Shown here one piece after another: positions 1 to 10,076 of a stretch of DNA of 64,000 bases; position 1 is the stretch's first letter; every line of letters begins with the position of its first letter. The position numbers were made by a program, and so were the translations under genes. Location of the stretch: positions 946,619 to 1,010,618 of the forward strand of contig NW_006917092.1 of NCBI RefSeq assembly GCF_000516985.1, given 5' to 3'. The notes beneath the pieces are model-generated. The model was not told the DNA's origin. It did no database searches and saw only the letters and a program-made list of their open reading frames with translations. The stretch is from Pestalotiopsis fici W106-1 (lineage: Eukaryota; Ascomycota; Sordariomycetes; Amphisphaeriales; Sporocadaceae).

Positions 1-1398
1 TAGAAGCTTCCAATGAGGTTGCCAATAAAGGGCCCCACGTTCAGGTAGCCCAGATGGGCCGTATCCAGGTTATAAGGCGGAACAGTCGTCACGGTTGACC
101 ATATGGAAGCCATGACCACGAGCCAACACACTCCCGACGCGTACTGAAGTGAAGCAAAGATGACGTGAGGAAAGGCGTTGGTGTAGAGTGGAAAGTAGAA
201 CAGTTTGGTCAGCGACTCTGGCGTCGTCGTGGTCCACCTCATGCGTTCCCGGTACGTGTTCATGGGAATGGCGCTGGAAGTGATGGCAGCGGTTGACGAA
301 GTGCGCAACACTGGAGCCATGCCCTTTTGAGAGTCACTGTCTTTGCCCACAGCCGAGCCTTCTGAATCGGCGACAACGGCGGGAGTCACGATGGGTCGAC
401 CTCCACTGATGACGGGTACGTATTTGGTCTCCTCGTAGCCAAAGATGAAGACCACGAGCAAGACGGTCAGGCAAATGGCTAGCGTATAATAGGACCACCG
501 CCAACTGCTATTGGAGGCTTGCACGCCGGCAGCCATGGGGGTCAAAAAGCTACCCATCATGACTGCCGTCAAGTAAGTGGCATTGATGGTTCCACGCTGA
601 TGAACAAAGAACAAGTCTGCAAGCTGTATCACCAGATGAGTACCCTTCTAGTGCGACTGAGGCCCGAATGTAATGGAGAGGTGCTTACCGTCATTTGTGC
701 AACAGTCTCATTGACCGAACCAGCAAGTCCTGAGAGTAGATTGGTCAGGTAGAGCTCCGTCAGCGTAGTCATGCGCGCGCTCCACCAAGTGACGGCTGCG
801 AGGACGGCAGTGGTCAAGATATACGTCGACCTGCGTCCGTACTTTATTGAAAACGGGATAACAAAGACGCAGCCCAGTGCACAGCCGGCGCCGTTCGCAG
901 ACAGGGAATCGTTGAGCTGCTCGTACGTGAGGTTCATGTCTTCGGACATTTGCACCCAAAAGTTGGTCTGTATCGATAGACTTTGCCCCGTGTTAGCCGC
1001 ATGATGCTTTTGCGCGCGTTATTTTGATTCAGAAGTGGGCATGGAAAGGCATGACGAACGAGGTAAAGATGACTAGCGATATGCCAAACACAAGCGCCCA
1101 ATTGACGCCTTTCCTCCACGAAGTCCAGTTCTAATTGCTTGATTAGTAACATGATCTCAGAGGACTACGGACTTGCGTGCTTTGACGACTTGCCAGTGGG
1201 TCATTGGGGTCGTCCATGGGTGGAGGCTGTAGGCAAATTCCTTCCGCAGAGGTACCAGACTCTATACTATCGTCAGTCAGGTAGCTCGGGGAGAGCTTGC
1301 GGCATCGCCTTGAGGTTCTCACCATTATGCGATACCCTGGTGAGAAGAAAAGTTCCAGGCGGGTGGCCTTCAGGGTCCGGTAGAGTCGGGCTGACCAT
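1..1398 (-). CDS. MFS transporter, 5' part (3' end beyond window)
   Basis: Probable plasma-membrane major facilitator superfamily transporter; substrate unknown. Hand-spliced exons: 1398-1323, 1261-1194, 1130-1056, 967-689, 623-<1. The N-terminus shows the fungal MFS signature DPEGHPPGT, followed by DPNDPLNWTSWRK, which only appears after splicing. Then come a membrane segment (LVFGISLVIF), YEQLNDSLSANGAG, the loop motif GRRSTYIL, LSGLAGSVNETVAQMT and VHQRGT. The last exon ends in GPFIGNLIGS and continues off the left edge. The intron at 1131-1193 is GC-AG (donor GCAAGT, branch CTAAT); intron 968-1055 has a branch CTAAC but its donor is the least certain. ATG at 1398 is preferred because the DPEGHPPGT motif follows closely. 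All exon phases agree, so the gene looks intact here, right next to the RIP block. Confidence 0.8.
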
Positions 1399-1746
1399 GG
1401 TTTGCGATGAGCTTTGGACAAGCGTACTGGTGTCGAAGAGTAGTGAATTATGTTGAAAATGACATGAAAGCTGGACGCAATAATCCACGCGTGCGCAGTG
1501 GCATGTCTATATTCGGTCTCTAGATATTCAAAACCCCAACATCACTGTCGGCTCTATCTACAGTTCCGCCTCCTACCTATCAATACATGGCCCATGCTGG
1601 CCATTCCGGGGTAGTTTGGAGTTTGCAACTCCAGCCCTCCAGTCATGGACAGGGGCTGCTATCTATCGCAACACACTAATGTAGATGTGTAGTTATGGAG
1701 CCATATGGCCCCCGCATGCCCTAGAGGCGCGCACGCGCGTTCAAAG
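1399..1746. other. Intergenic, MFS promoter side
   Basis: Upstream region of the transporter with normal base composition. An alternating-purine/pyrimidine-like GC stretch (gaggcgcgcacgcgcg) lies near 1724-1739. No gene is supported. Confidence 0.4.
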
Positions 1747-1751
1747 GCCAG

Positions 1752-1871
1752 AGAAAAAGACAGTTCGGGGAAAGGTGGGTAAATTCAGGTACGGACTATA
1801 AGCCGTCTTTAGACGGGAAACTATATATATACGAAGGTGTTTTACGGGGCACTTTTCCCTAAAATTTTACT
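1752..1871 (+). repeat. Left 120-bp terminal repeat of outer element
   Basis: Direct partner of 9371-9490. It begins AGAAAAAGACAG and ends ATTTTACT, so its outermost dinucleotides AG/CT are inverted complements. Shared core: TACGGACTATAAGCCGTC and GACGGGAAACTATATATATA. The shorter GACGG/CCGTC pair can form a small hairpin. Confidence 0.8.
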
Positions 1872-2589
1872 ACTCCCCTTTATAAAATATTGCCTCCGGT
1901 ACATTTTATTTATTTATTTATAATATAATTTATCCGCGTAAAATATTTTTTTTATAAAATAAATATAAAAAAAATTACGTAATATAGCTTTTTTATTTAT
2001 TTTTCCTTAAATTATATAACCCGAAATATTCCTAAATTGTCGCTTTTATCCGTTTTCGGGCGTTTATTAATTCCGGTAATTTCGTTTTTAGTTATTTTAA
2101 CGGAGGATTTGCTATTTAAATTATTATAAACGGGTTTATTATTAGCTAGGGTATTATTATCCGTTATTTTTTAATAATAAAATATATTTATTTTAAATTT
2201 ATTTATAAGTAATTTTATTCCTAAAATTATTTCGAAAATTGCCTTTAAACGATTTAAGCGGTTTCGGTTATTTATATCGTATTTTTTAAATTTTTTAATA
2301 TTATTTAAAAGTTTAAATATAATTATTTAAAAATTAAGGATTATTTTTAAAACGGATTAGTTATTATTAACTTATTTATTTTAAAGATTTTTGCTTTAAT
2401 TTATAAAAGGTTTTTTAGGATATTTCCCTAATTATAATACCTAAATTATTTTTAATAATAGTAAGTTTAAAAGCTATTTTAATATTAATTAATTCGTTTT
2501 TAATTTAGCTTAATCGTTGCTTTTAGTTTATTTTATTTAGTTTAATTCGGGATATATTTATTTATAATACTATTATTAAACGTATTAGC

Positions 2590-2674
2590 GATCCTAGGTT
2601 GGCCGTTAATTAAGCCTTAATTGCGTTTAATTATATTATATATTTTATAATTAACGGTTTAGGAACCTAGGATC
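2590..2674. repeat. Imperfect palindrome inside outer element
   Basis: GATCCTAGGTTGGCCGTTAATT at 2590-2611 is mirrored, with a few mismatches and small gaps, by a reverse-complementary arm at 2649-2674 that ends CCTAGGATC. The loop is about 37 bp and AT-rich. It could be a small hairpin/MITE remnant or an internal structure of the outer element. It stands out because its arms kept C and G in DNA otherwise stripped of them. Confidence 0.5.
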
Positions 2675-2791
2675 CTAAAAAAAAGGGTAAAAAAGCTTTA
2701 TTTTAAAATTTAAACGTTTAAAATAAACGTAAATTGGCTTGAATTAACGAAAAATTTATAAGCGAAATGGCTTATTTTAAAATTAGAAAGG

Positions 2792-3417
2792 TGTTGCACG
2801 GATGTTAATATAGCATCGTATAGTGCATAAAATTAGCTTTATAACGTATATTATATCGTTATAACAGCTATAAAACCTATTAAGATATCGTTAAATAACG
2901 ATATATGGGAAATCAATGGAACTTACCCTGTACTAACCTATAGTTAGTATAGCACCATTTATAGCCATTATTTATAATATTGTATAATTAATAAGTTATT
3001 ATAATTGACTATTATAGCCATTATGGCCATTGGAACCTATTGGAATCTAATAAAACGTTCCATTGGATCCAGCCCTATTAAATATGGCTAATACACCTGG
3101 CCATAATGGCCCTGGGTTATAAGGTAACCTATATTATAAAAATCTATAGATTTTAATAGTTTTTTCGATTATAAATTAATTTTATTATTAATTAATTTAA
3201 TTATAAATCTAATTTATTAGTAATATATTCCAGAATGTTTTTATTAGTTAATTTTATAAGTATAAAAGGTAGTTATTCCTCCGTAATTAGTTATTTTTTT
3301 AAGCTTTAATAAATTAGTTATATAGCCTTATAATTACCTTTTACGGCCTGATTTTATAAATTATATAAACGCTTTTTTATGCTTAAATTTATAATTTATT
3401 AATTATATTTTAAAATA
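2792..3417 (+). repeat. 5' LTR of Copia element
   Basis: Begins TGTTGCACGGATG and ends about TTTTAAAATA directly before the primer-binding site. It repeats at 8444-9072 with many transition differences. Shared landmarks: TATTCCAGAATGTTTTTA, GGTAGTTATTCCTCCGTA and ACCTTTTACGGCCTGATTTT. Confidence 0.85.
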
Positions 3418-3418
3418 A

Positions 3419-3431
3419 GTTATAAGCCCGG
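3419..3431 (+). promoter_or_regulatory. Copia primer-binding site, half-tRNA iMet type
   Basis: The sequence GTTATAAGCCCGG sits 1-2 bp inside the 5' LTR. Reverting one RIP-type change gives GTTATGAGCCC, complementary to the anticodon arm of initiator tRNA-Met. Several Copia elements prime from an internally cut half of this tRNA. This supports the LTR boundary and the plus orientation; the original base is an inference. Confidence 0.6.
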
Positions 3432-5534
3432 TCTGGTATAATATCGATTATATTAAAAACCGGATTTTATATCGAAAATTATAGCCGCTTTTTTAAATAA
3501 ATTAATTTAACGTAAATTTTAAAATTCCGTTATAATAGCCGATTTTTTATAAAGCCTATATATAAGTTTATATAAGCCGTAATTATATCGAAAATTATAA
3601 TTAAATGGCTAATTATAGTAATTTTACCCGTTATAACTATATAACGGTTATAAAGTTATTTATAATTAGTTTTTATTATAATAGCCGATTTGCTATAGTA
3701 TTTTATAGCATTTATTATATTATATTATAATATTTAGATCTTTTTATATATTTTATCGATAAAATAAAAGAATTAATTTTTTTTATTTTTATTTTTTTAA
3801 TAATTTCTTTACCGTTTTTAACGATAATTATACCGTTATAACGGTAAAAAATTCGGCAAAATAGATAATTTTATCCGTATTATTGCCGGATATTAGATAC
3901 CGGAAAAATAAAAATTTTCCGGATCCGGAAACTAAAATACGTAAAAATCTACGTTATAGTTATATTTTAAACTGCTAGGAATCGATCGGCTTTTTAAAAT
4001 TACCGATATATATAATAATATAACCGATATTTAAAAAACCTAGGTATTACTTTTAATTTATTAAAATTTAATAATAAAACCGTTAAATTTAATATTTAAT
4101 AAAAATAAATTTATATAAAGCTTTATCGATTTTATAATTAGCTTATTAAAGCACCGGACCCGTATTACGTTAGTAATTATATTTCGAATTTTATATTATA
4201 AAATTTAAAAATTATAATTCGTTAAACGAGTTTATATTTATTTTTAAAAGATATATTTTAAAGCTTTTAAGCGTTAGGGCTAAAATCGACGATATCGATT
4301 AAAAAACGATTTTTATTATAGCCTTTTAATTAGCTTATTTTATATAAGCTAACCGTTAACGTAGTGTTTTACGGTTTATAAATTTATTTATTTTCGAAAG
4401 GTTAATTACGGATATTTTGGATAAAAACCGACGGGATCCGGATACGGTTATAGGAAATTTTTATTATACGAATAATAAGAAATCCCGGTTCCCCCGATTT
4501 AATTAGAATTAACGGGAAACCTAAAGCGGAAATAGGAAAAATTCGAATAAATCGAATAAAAGGAAAAAATCGAATAATTCGAATAATTTTAATAATTCGA
4601 ATAATTCGAATAAATCGAATAATTTAAATTCGATTATATTTATTACAAATTAAAAATTTAAAAAACGGGGAAATTTACCCCGTAACAAAAATTTAGATAA
4701 AAACGAATCGTTTTATATTTTTTCGAATATTTCGAATAATTTAAAAAAAAATTAATTATTTTTTTTAAAAATTAATAATTATACGATATAAATTTCTTAA
4801 AATATATATCGAATAATAAGTATTTATTCGATAATTTTATTATAAAATCGGATTTTTTACCGATTATTATAAATAATAGAAAAATATTTTTAAAAAAAAT
4901 TAGAAATATTACGCTTTTTTTCGAAATTAACCGGGAAATACGTAAAATAACGTTATTAAACGTGTTTTATATACCGGAATTTCCGCTAAATATTATATCC
5001 GGCTAATTATATTATTAAAAAAGCGGTATTATAAACGGAAATAAATTATATAATTTTAAAAATAAGCCTTTTGCTACGTTAAATTAAAAAAAACGTAAAT
5101 CTTTTTTATATTTAGCTAATAAATTAAAACCTAATATAATATATTTAGCTATAAATCTACTAAAAATAATAAAAAAAGCCCGTATAATCGGTTTAAATTA
5201 CCCGGAACCGAATTCGGATACGAAATTTAACGAAATTACGGATTTCGAGGAAATCGAATTAATTTTTAATTATTTAAATTTTTTTATAATTACGGAAAAA
5301 TAGTATAAACGATTTAGCTATTTTAGCTATAATATTTTAGCTAAAATAGCTAAAATAATTACGGGGATTCCTAAAAAAAATAAAAAAAAAGGATTTAAAT
5401 TGCGAATTTTATATTTCGGGAAAATTTACCTAAAATTAGCCCCGTATAAATCCGAATAAGGCTAATAAACCGTTAAATTGTATTTATATCGATATAGTTT
5501 ATATTACTTTTTTTAGCTATTCCGGTTATAAATA

Positions 5535-5763
5535 TATAATTGTGACGGGACATTCACTCTATACACTTACAATTCTCAAGGGGATCTTCAAACTAGATTA
5601 GTTAAGCTCTATAGGAGCTCCTGGATGGGTATATAGATACGACCTACCCTCTATTTCATTTATACAAAATCAGACTACTTTCAATCACTTATTCATGCCT
5701 ATACACCGCTCCTATCAGGTGATATCGAAACCCTAAATCACAAGCTCCTCTGATTATTATAAT
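5535..5763. mobile_element. 217-bp non-RIPped insertion (solo-LTR-like) with TATAAT duplication
   Basis: Bases 5541-5757 have ordinary composition (begins TGTGACGGGACATTCACTC) inside the AT-saturated Copia integrase. TATAAT flanks both sides (5535-5540, 5758-5763). Deleting the insertion plus one TATAAT restores a continuous Copia reading frame through the integrase core, which independently proves it is an insertion. It has no ORF and no terminal inverted repeats that I can see. A TG start and short duplication suggest a solo LTR of another family, but the end does not read CA. It arrived after RIP of the host element, or has escaped RIP. Confidence 0.75.
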
Positions 5764-8443
5764 AATTAGTTTTACGGATAATAAAACCGGATTTTAGGAA
5801 ATTAAATTTTTTAAAAAAAAATCCGATATATTCGATATTATAATAAATAAAATCGAATATTATAAAACCTAATTCGGAAAATATCTAAATATTATTCGTA
5901 TAAATAATAATAAAAAATTTTCCCCGGTTAAATTAAAAAATTATTTAACCGAAAAAAGGATTATTTTCGAACTTATAATTTTTTATATATTAAAATAAAA
6001 CGGTATAGCCGAATATATAAACCGGATTATTATTAAAAAAACTAAAACGGTTTTTATCGATTTATAACTCTCGAAAAATTTTTAAGAATTTATTATAAAA
6101 GCAATAATTTATTTAATAAATTTTATTATTACGGTATCCGGTTTATTTACCTTTTATTAGGAATTTTACGATTATTTTTAGCTAAAAAAAAAATAATATA
6201 CCTAATTTATCCTAAATTTATACCTTAGGAATACCGGTTTTAGTTTATAAACCGAAAAAAATCCGTAAAAACTCCGATAAATTCGGAGTTATTACCAAAA
6301 ACCGGAAAATAATTAGATATAACGGTAATAAAATTTATTACGTATATTTTCCCGATCGACCGTATAAATTATAAATTATATAGATTTTTTATATTTAATT
6401 ATTATTTAAAAATCGAAAAAAAAAAGAGAAATTATTAAATTCGGAATTACCGGATTAGGAAATAATACCGGATAAAAATTCTACCGACGGTAAATTTATT
6501 TAATTATAAATTTTAGAAATAATAAATTTATAAAATTTATTAAATTTAACTCCCGGAAACGATCGAATTTTTCGATTTATTACGAATAAATTTATAATTA
6601 ACGATCGACCGGATTTACTTAAAAACGAATTTAATAAAAATAATAAATTTAATATAAATTCCGAATTTATAAATATTAATAATATTTTTTCGATTATTCC
6701 GAATAAATCGAATATTAAGGTAATTTTTCCGAAATTTACAGATTTTAAACGAAATAAATTCGTTAAATACGACGAATTATTCGCCGATATTTCGTATTAT
6801 TTAATTATCGAAAGTTTAGGCTATACGGAACCGAAAATAATAAAATAGGTATTAAAAAGCCTTAAAAAAATAAATTTAGGCTATATATATTAAATTACGG
6901 TAATTAATTTAGAAAAACATTTTTTAAGTTATTAATCGAAATAAAATCTAAAAAGCCGGTAAAATCCTATTATCCGTAAAATAGGTATTTAAAAGGAAAA
7001 CCGATAAAAACGGTAATATTAATAAATATAAAATTAAATTAATTATACGTAAATTTAAATAATAATATAAAATCGATTATTTTAAAACGTTTATTATAAA
7101 AATAAAATCTATTATTTAAAGGCTTTTATTAGCTTTAACAGTTTATTACGATTAGGAAATTAAATAAATCGATATAATCGGTGCTTTTTTTAAATAAGGA
7201 ATTATATAAAAAATATATATTACCTTTATAAACGGATTATCCGAATTTTTTTTCCGAAAATTTAAAATTAAATAATTTCGGTTAAAAAAACGACGACTCC
7301 TAAATAATCTAGCTTAAAAAAGCTTTATATAATTTTAAATAAAATTTACGCTAATAGTAAATTACGCTAAAAAACAGCCTAAAAAAGCTTAAATTTAATT
7401 TATTTATTTTAGACGAATTAGCTTATTATAATAAAAAATTTAATATTTTTATTATAATTTATATAAATAATTTCCTGATTTTTAGTCTTAATTTACGTAA
7501 AATTAACTAATTAAAATAGGATATTTCGAAAAAATTCGAAATAAAAGATTTAGGATTAATTTTTTATTTTTTCGGTATATAAATTAAAAGAAATCGAGAA
7601 AATAAAATAATTCGTATAAATTAGGCAATTTATTTTAAAAAGTTATTGGAAATTAATAGATTTTCCGATATAAAACCGGCTAATATATTATTTAGCTTTA
7701 GATTCCTAAAATCGTTATATACGGCAAAAAAAAGCAACGAAAAACCGGCTTTAAAGGAATTTATTTATTTATATTAGTATTTATTAAATAAATTAATATA
7801 TGCTATAGTCTAAATTAGGCCCGATTTAGCTTATTTTATAGCATATTTAGCTAAATATATATAGAACCTATCGAAAACTACGATAAAAAGGGTAAAAAGG
7901 GTATTTAATTATTTAAAATCCTATTATTATTTTAGAATTACCTTTAACGGGAAAATAAAACCCGGATTAATAAATTATTTTAATGCCGATTTTGCTAATA
8001 ATTACGAAACTTATAAATTAACGTTTAGTTATTTATTTATTTTAAATAACGGGCCGATAAATTAAAAATCGAAACGGTAATTTACGATTTTTTTATTAAT
8101 TATTAAAGCTAAATTTAACGGGCTAAAGCAGGCTACCCGTAAAATAATATAATTAAAAAATCTTTTTACGGAAATCGGAATTAATATAAATACCGTATTA
8201 ATTAAAAAAAATAATACGGAGGCTATAAATTTGGTATATAATCCGGAATATTATTAACGTATTAAATATACGGCTATACGGTATTTTTACGTATAATAAA
8301 AAATTAAAAATAAAAATATTCGAATTAAATATATTTTAACTAACGATATATTAGCAAACGGTTTTATAAAACTATTTCCTAAAAATAAATTTTAGAAATT
8401 TATTAAATTATTAAATTTAACCGATACTATTTAATAAAGGAAG

Positions 8444-9072
8444 TATTGCACGGATATTAATATAGCATTATATAATGCATAAAATTAGCTTTATAACGTA
8501 TATTATATCGTTATAATAGCTATAAAACCTATCGAAATATCGTTAAATAATAATATATAGGAAATTAGTAGAATTTACCCTATACTAACTTATAGTTAGT
8601 ATAATACTATTTATAGCCATTATTTATAATGCTATATAATTAATAAATTAGTATAATTAATTGTTATGGCCATTATAGCTATTAGAACCTATTAGAATCT
8701 AGTAGAATATTTTATTAGATCCAGCCCTACTAAGTGTGGCTAATGCACCTAGCCATAATAGCCTTAGGTTATAGGGTAACCCATACTATAAAAATCTATA
8801 GATTTTGATGGTTTCTTCGATTATAAATCAACCTTATTACTAATTAACTTAATTATAAATTTAATTTATTAATAATATATTCCAGAATGTTTTTAATAAT
8901 TGATTTTATGGGTATAAAAGGTAGTTATTCCTCCGTAGTTAGTTATTTTTTCCTTAAGCTTTAATAAATCAGTTATACAGCCTTATAACTACCTTTTACG
9001 GCCTGATTTTACGAATTATATAAACGCTTCCCTGTGCCTAAGTTTATGATCCACTAATTATACCTTAGAATA
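8444..9072 (+). repeat. 3' LTR of Copia element
   Basis: Begins TATTGCACGGATATTAATAT (TG changed to TA) and ends CCTTAGAATA. It is preceded by a purine-rich AAAGGAAG, a plausible polypurine tract. Compared with the 5' LTR it keeps more C and G toward its 3' end, for example CCCTGTGCCTAAG, so the two LTRs were mutated to different extents. Confidence 0.85.
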
Positions 9073-9099
9073 TTTAAAATATCGATTTTAAAAATAAAT

Positions 9100-9310
9100 A
9101 AAAATATTATTTTTTTATAAGCTATTTTATCGTATTATAGTTTTATTTCTATTAAACGAATAATATTTTATTTTTATTAAATTATTTCGGTATTATAATC
9201 CTTATTAAACGGTTATATTATTCTTTATTAAATTAAATATATTAGTTATTATTTTTATTAAACGGTTATATAATTATTGCCTTTACTAAATAATTATATA
9301 TTATACTATA
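9100..9310. repeat. Degenerate short repeats in outer-element remnant
   Basis: The motif TTATTAAACGGTTATAT and decayed versions recur about four to five times at intervals of roughly 35-50 bp. They lie between the Copia 3' LTR and the right outer repeat. Probably a RIPped subterminal repeat array of the outer element. Confidence 0.4.
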
Positions 9311-9370
9311 ATCTTTTTTTAGCCGTTTTACGTATACGCATATAGCTCCGATTGCCTCGCCGGGGATATT

Positions 9371-9490
9371 AGAAAAAGATAATTCGGGGAAAAATAAGTA
9401 AATTTAAGTACGGACTATAAGCCGTCCTTAGACGGGAAACTATATATATACGAAGGTGTCCCACGGGGCACCTTCCCCCAAAGTTTTACT
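9371..9490 (+). repeat. Right 120-bp terminal repeat of outer element
   Basis: Direct partner of 1752-1871. This copy keeps GTGTCCCACGGGGCACC where the left copy reads GTGTTTTACGGGGCACT, so the left copy is the more RIP-mutated one. It is followed immediately by the GCCAG target duplicate. Confidence 0.8.
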
Positions 9491-9495
9491 GCCAG

Positions 9496-10076
9496 AGGCA
9501 ATCATAGCGTGGAACCTTACAAACTTAGTTCCAGGGCGACACTGTAGCGCGGCACGAGTTTCTCAATGAGGAATGGCTCCAGGCAAGGATTGTACTCCAA
9601 TCTTTTTCTTGCAAAACTTGCCTACCTCGGATGAAAAGTATACTAGGCTCAATCACCATGGTGCCAAGCGCGGATCACCACCCTGGCACAGTATGGCTGT
9701 AACAGATAAGTAAAGGTATTTGGGGAAGAAGAAGGTTCGCGGGGAGGGGCAATCTCAAACTTATTGTTACAATCTGTGTAGAAGTGTTTACAAGACGCGT
9801 CATGCTGGGCTTTTATTAGCCGTGAATTGATACATTTACGCACAGAATCAGCATTGCTCATTTACAACTTATATAATAGACAGAAAGCGGTCTCTATGTC
9901 AAGTGTTCATCTCATCATCCGGGACATGAGGGTCCGTAGCATTAGAATACATATCATGGTCTTCAGACGATAGGTTCCATTGAAAGCAGTCATCAAAAGT
10001 ATACCCCCAGTTCTTCCTGATAGCCATTCCATCTGTGCTGTAGAGAAACTGTATCAAATCATAGTCTCATCTAGAC
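9496..10076. other. Intergenic between transposon block and FAD oxidoreductase
   Basis: Base composition is normal again. Only short frames without recognisable content are present (for example 9649-9861). No gene is supported. Confidence 0.4.

Larger units (their letters stand above)
2792..9072 (+). mobile_element. Ty1/Copia LTR retrotransposon, heavily RIP-mutated
   Basis: Two direct LTRs (2792-3417, 8444-9072) flank about 5 kb of AT-saturated DNA in which a Copia polyprotein is still readable on the plus strand through many stops. Gag-like Asn/Ser repeats (aataattcg units) lie near 4540-4640. A protease/integrase linker reads PEFPLNIISG near 4975-5005. Integrase core reads GYKYIIISFTDNKTGF once the 5541-5757 insertion is removed. 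The reverse transcriptase catalytic region (a YVDDFLIF equivalent) lies near 7455-7480. The RNase H end lies near 8005-8145 with motifs like ETYKLTFSYLFILNNGP and KAKFNGLKQATR. The order protease-integrase-RT-RNase H defines Copia rather than Gypsy. No frame is open; the element is dead. I could not find a clear target duplication. Confidence 0.85.
1747..9495. mobile_element. Outer RIP-mutated LTR-like element, interrupted by Copia
   Basis: A 120-bp terminal direct repeat at 1752-1871 recurs at 9371-9490 in the same orientation, with differences mostly C/T and G/A. The 5 bases before the left repeat (1747-1751) and after the right repeat (9491-9495) are both GCCAG, an excellent target-site duplication. 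The outer element is therefore 1752-9490. Without the Copia insertion (2792-9072) it would be only about 1.46 kb, suggesting a short non-autonomous (TRIM-like) element, or one mostly lost. The interior is extremely AT-rich with no intact frame. RIP fades at the right repeat: the right copy retains CCC and CC where the left copy reads TTT and TT. Confidence 0.8.

Noticed and set aside
9100..9310. Repeated AT-rich words that could suggest a CRISPR-like or centromeric array
   Set aside because: Spacing and units are irregular, the DNA is RIP-decayed and lies inside a transposon; simple degenerate repeat is sufficient.
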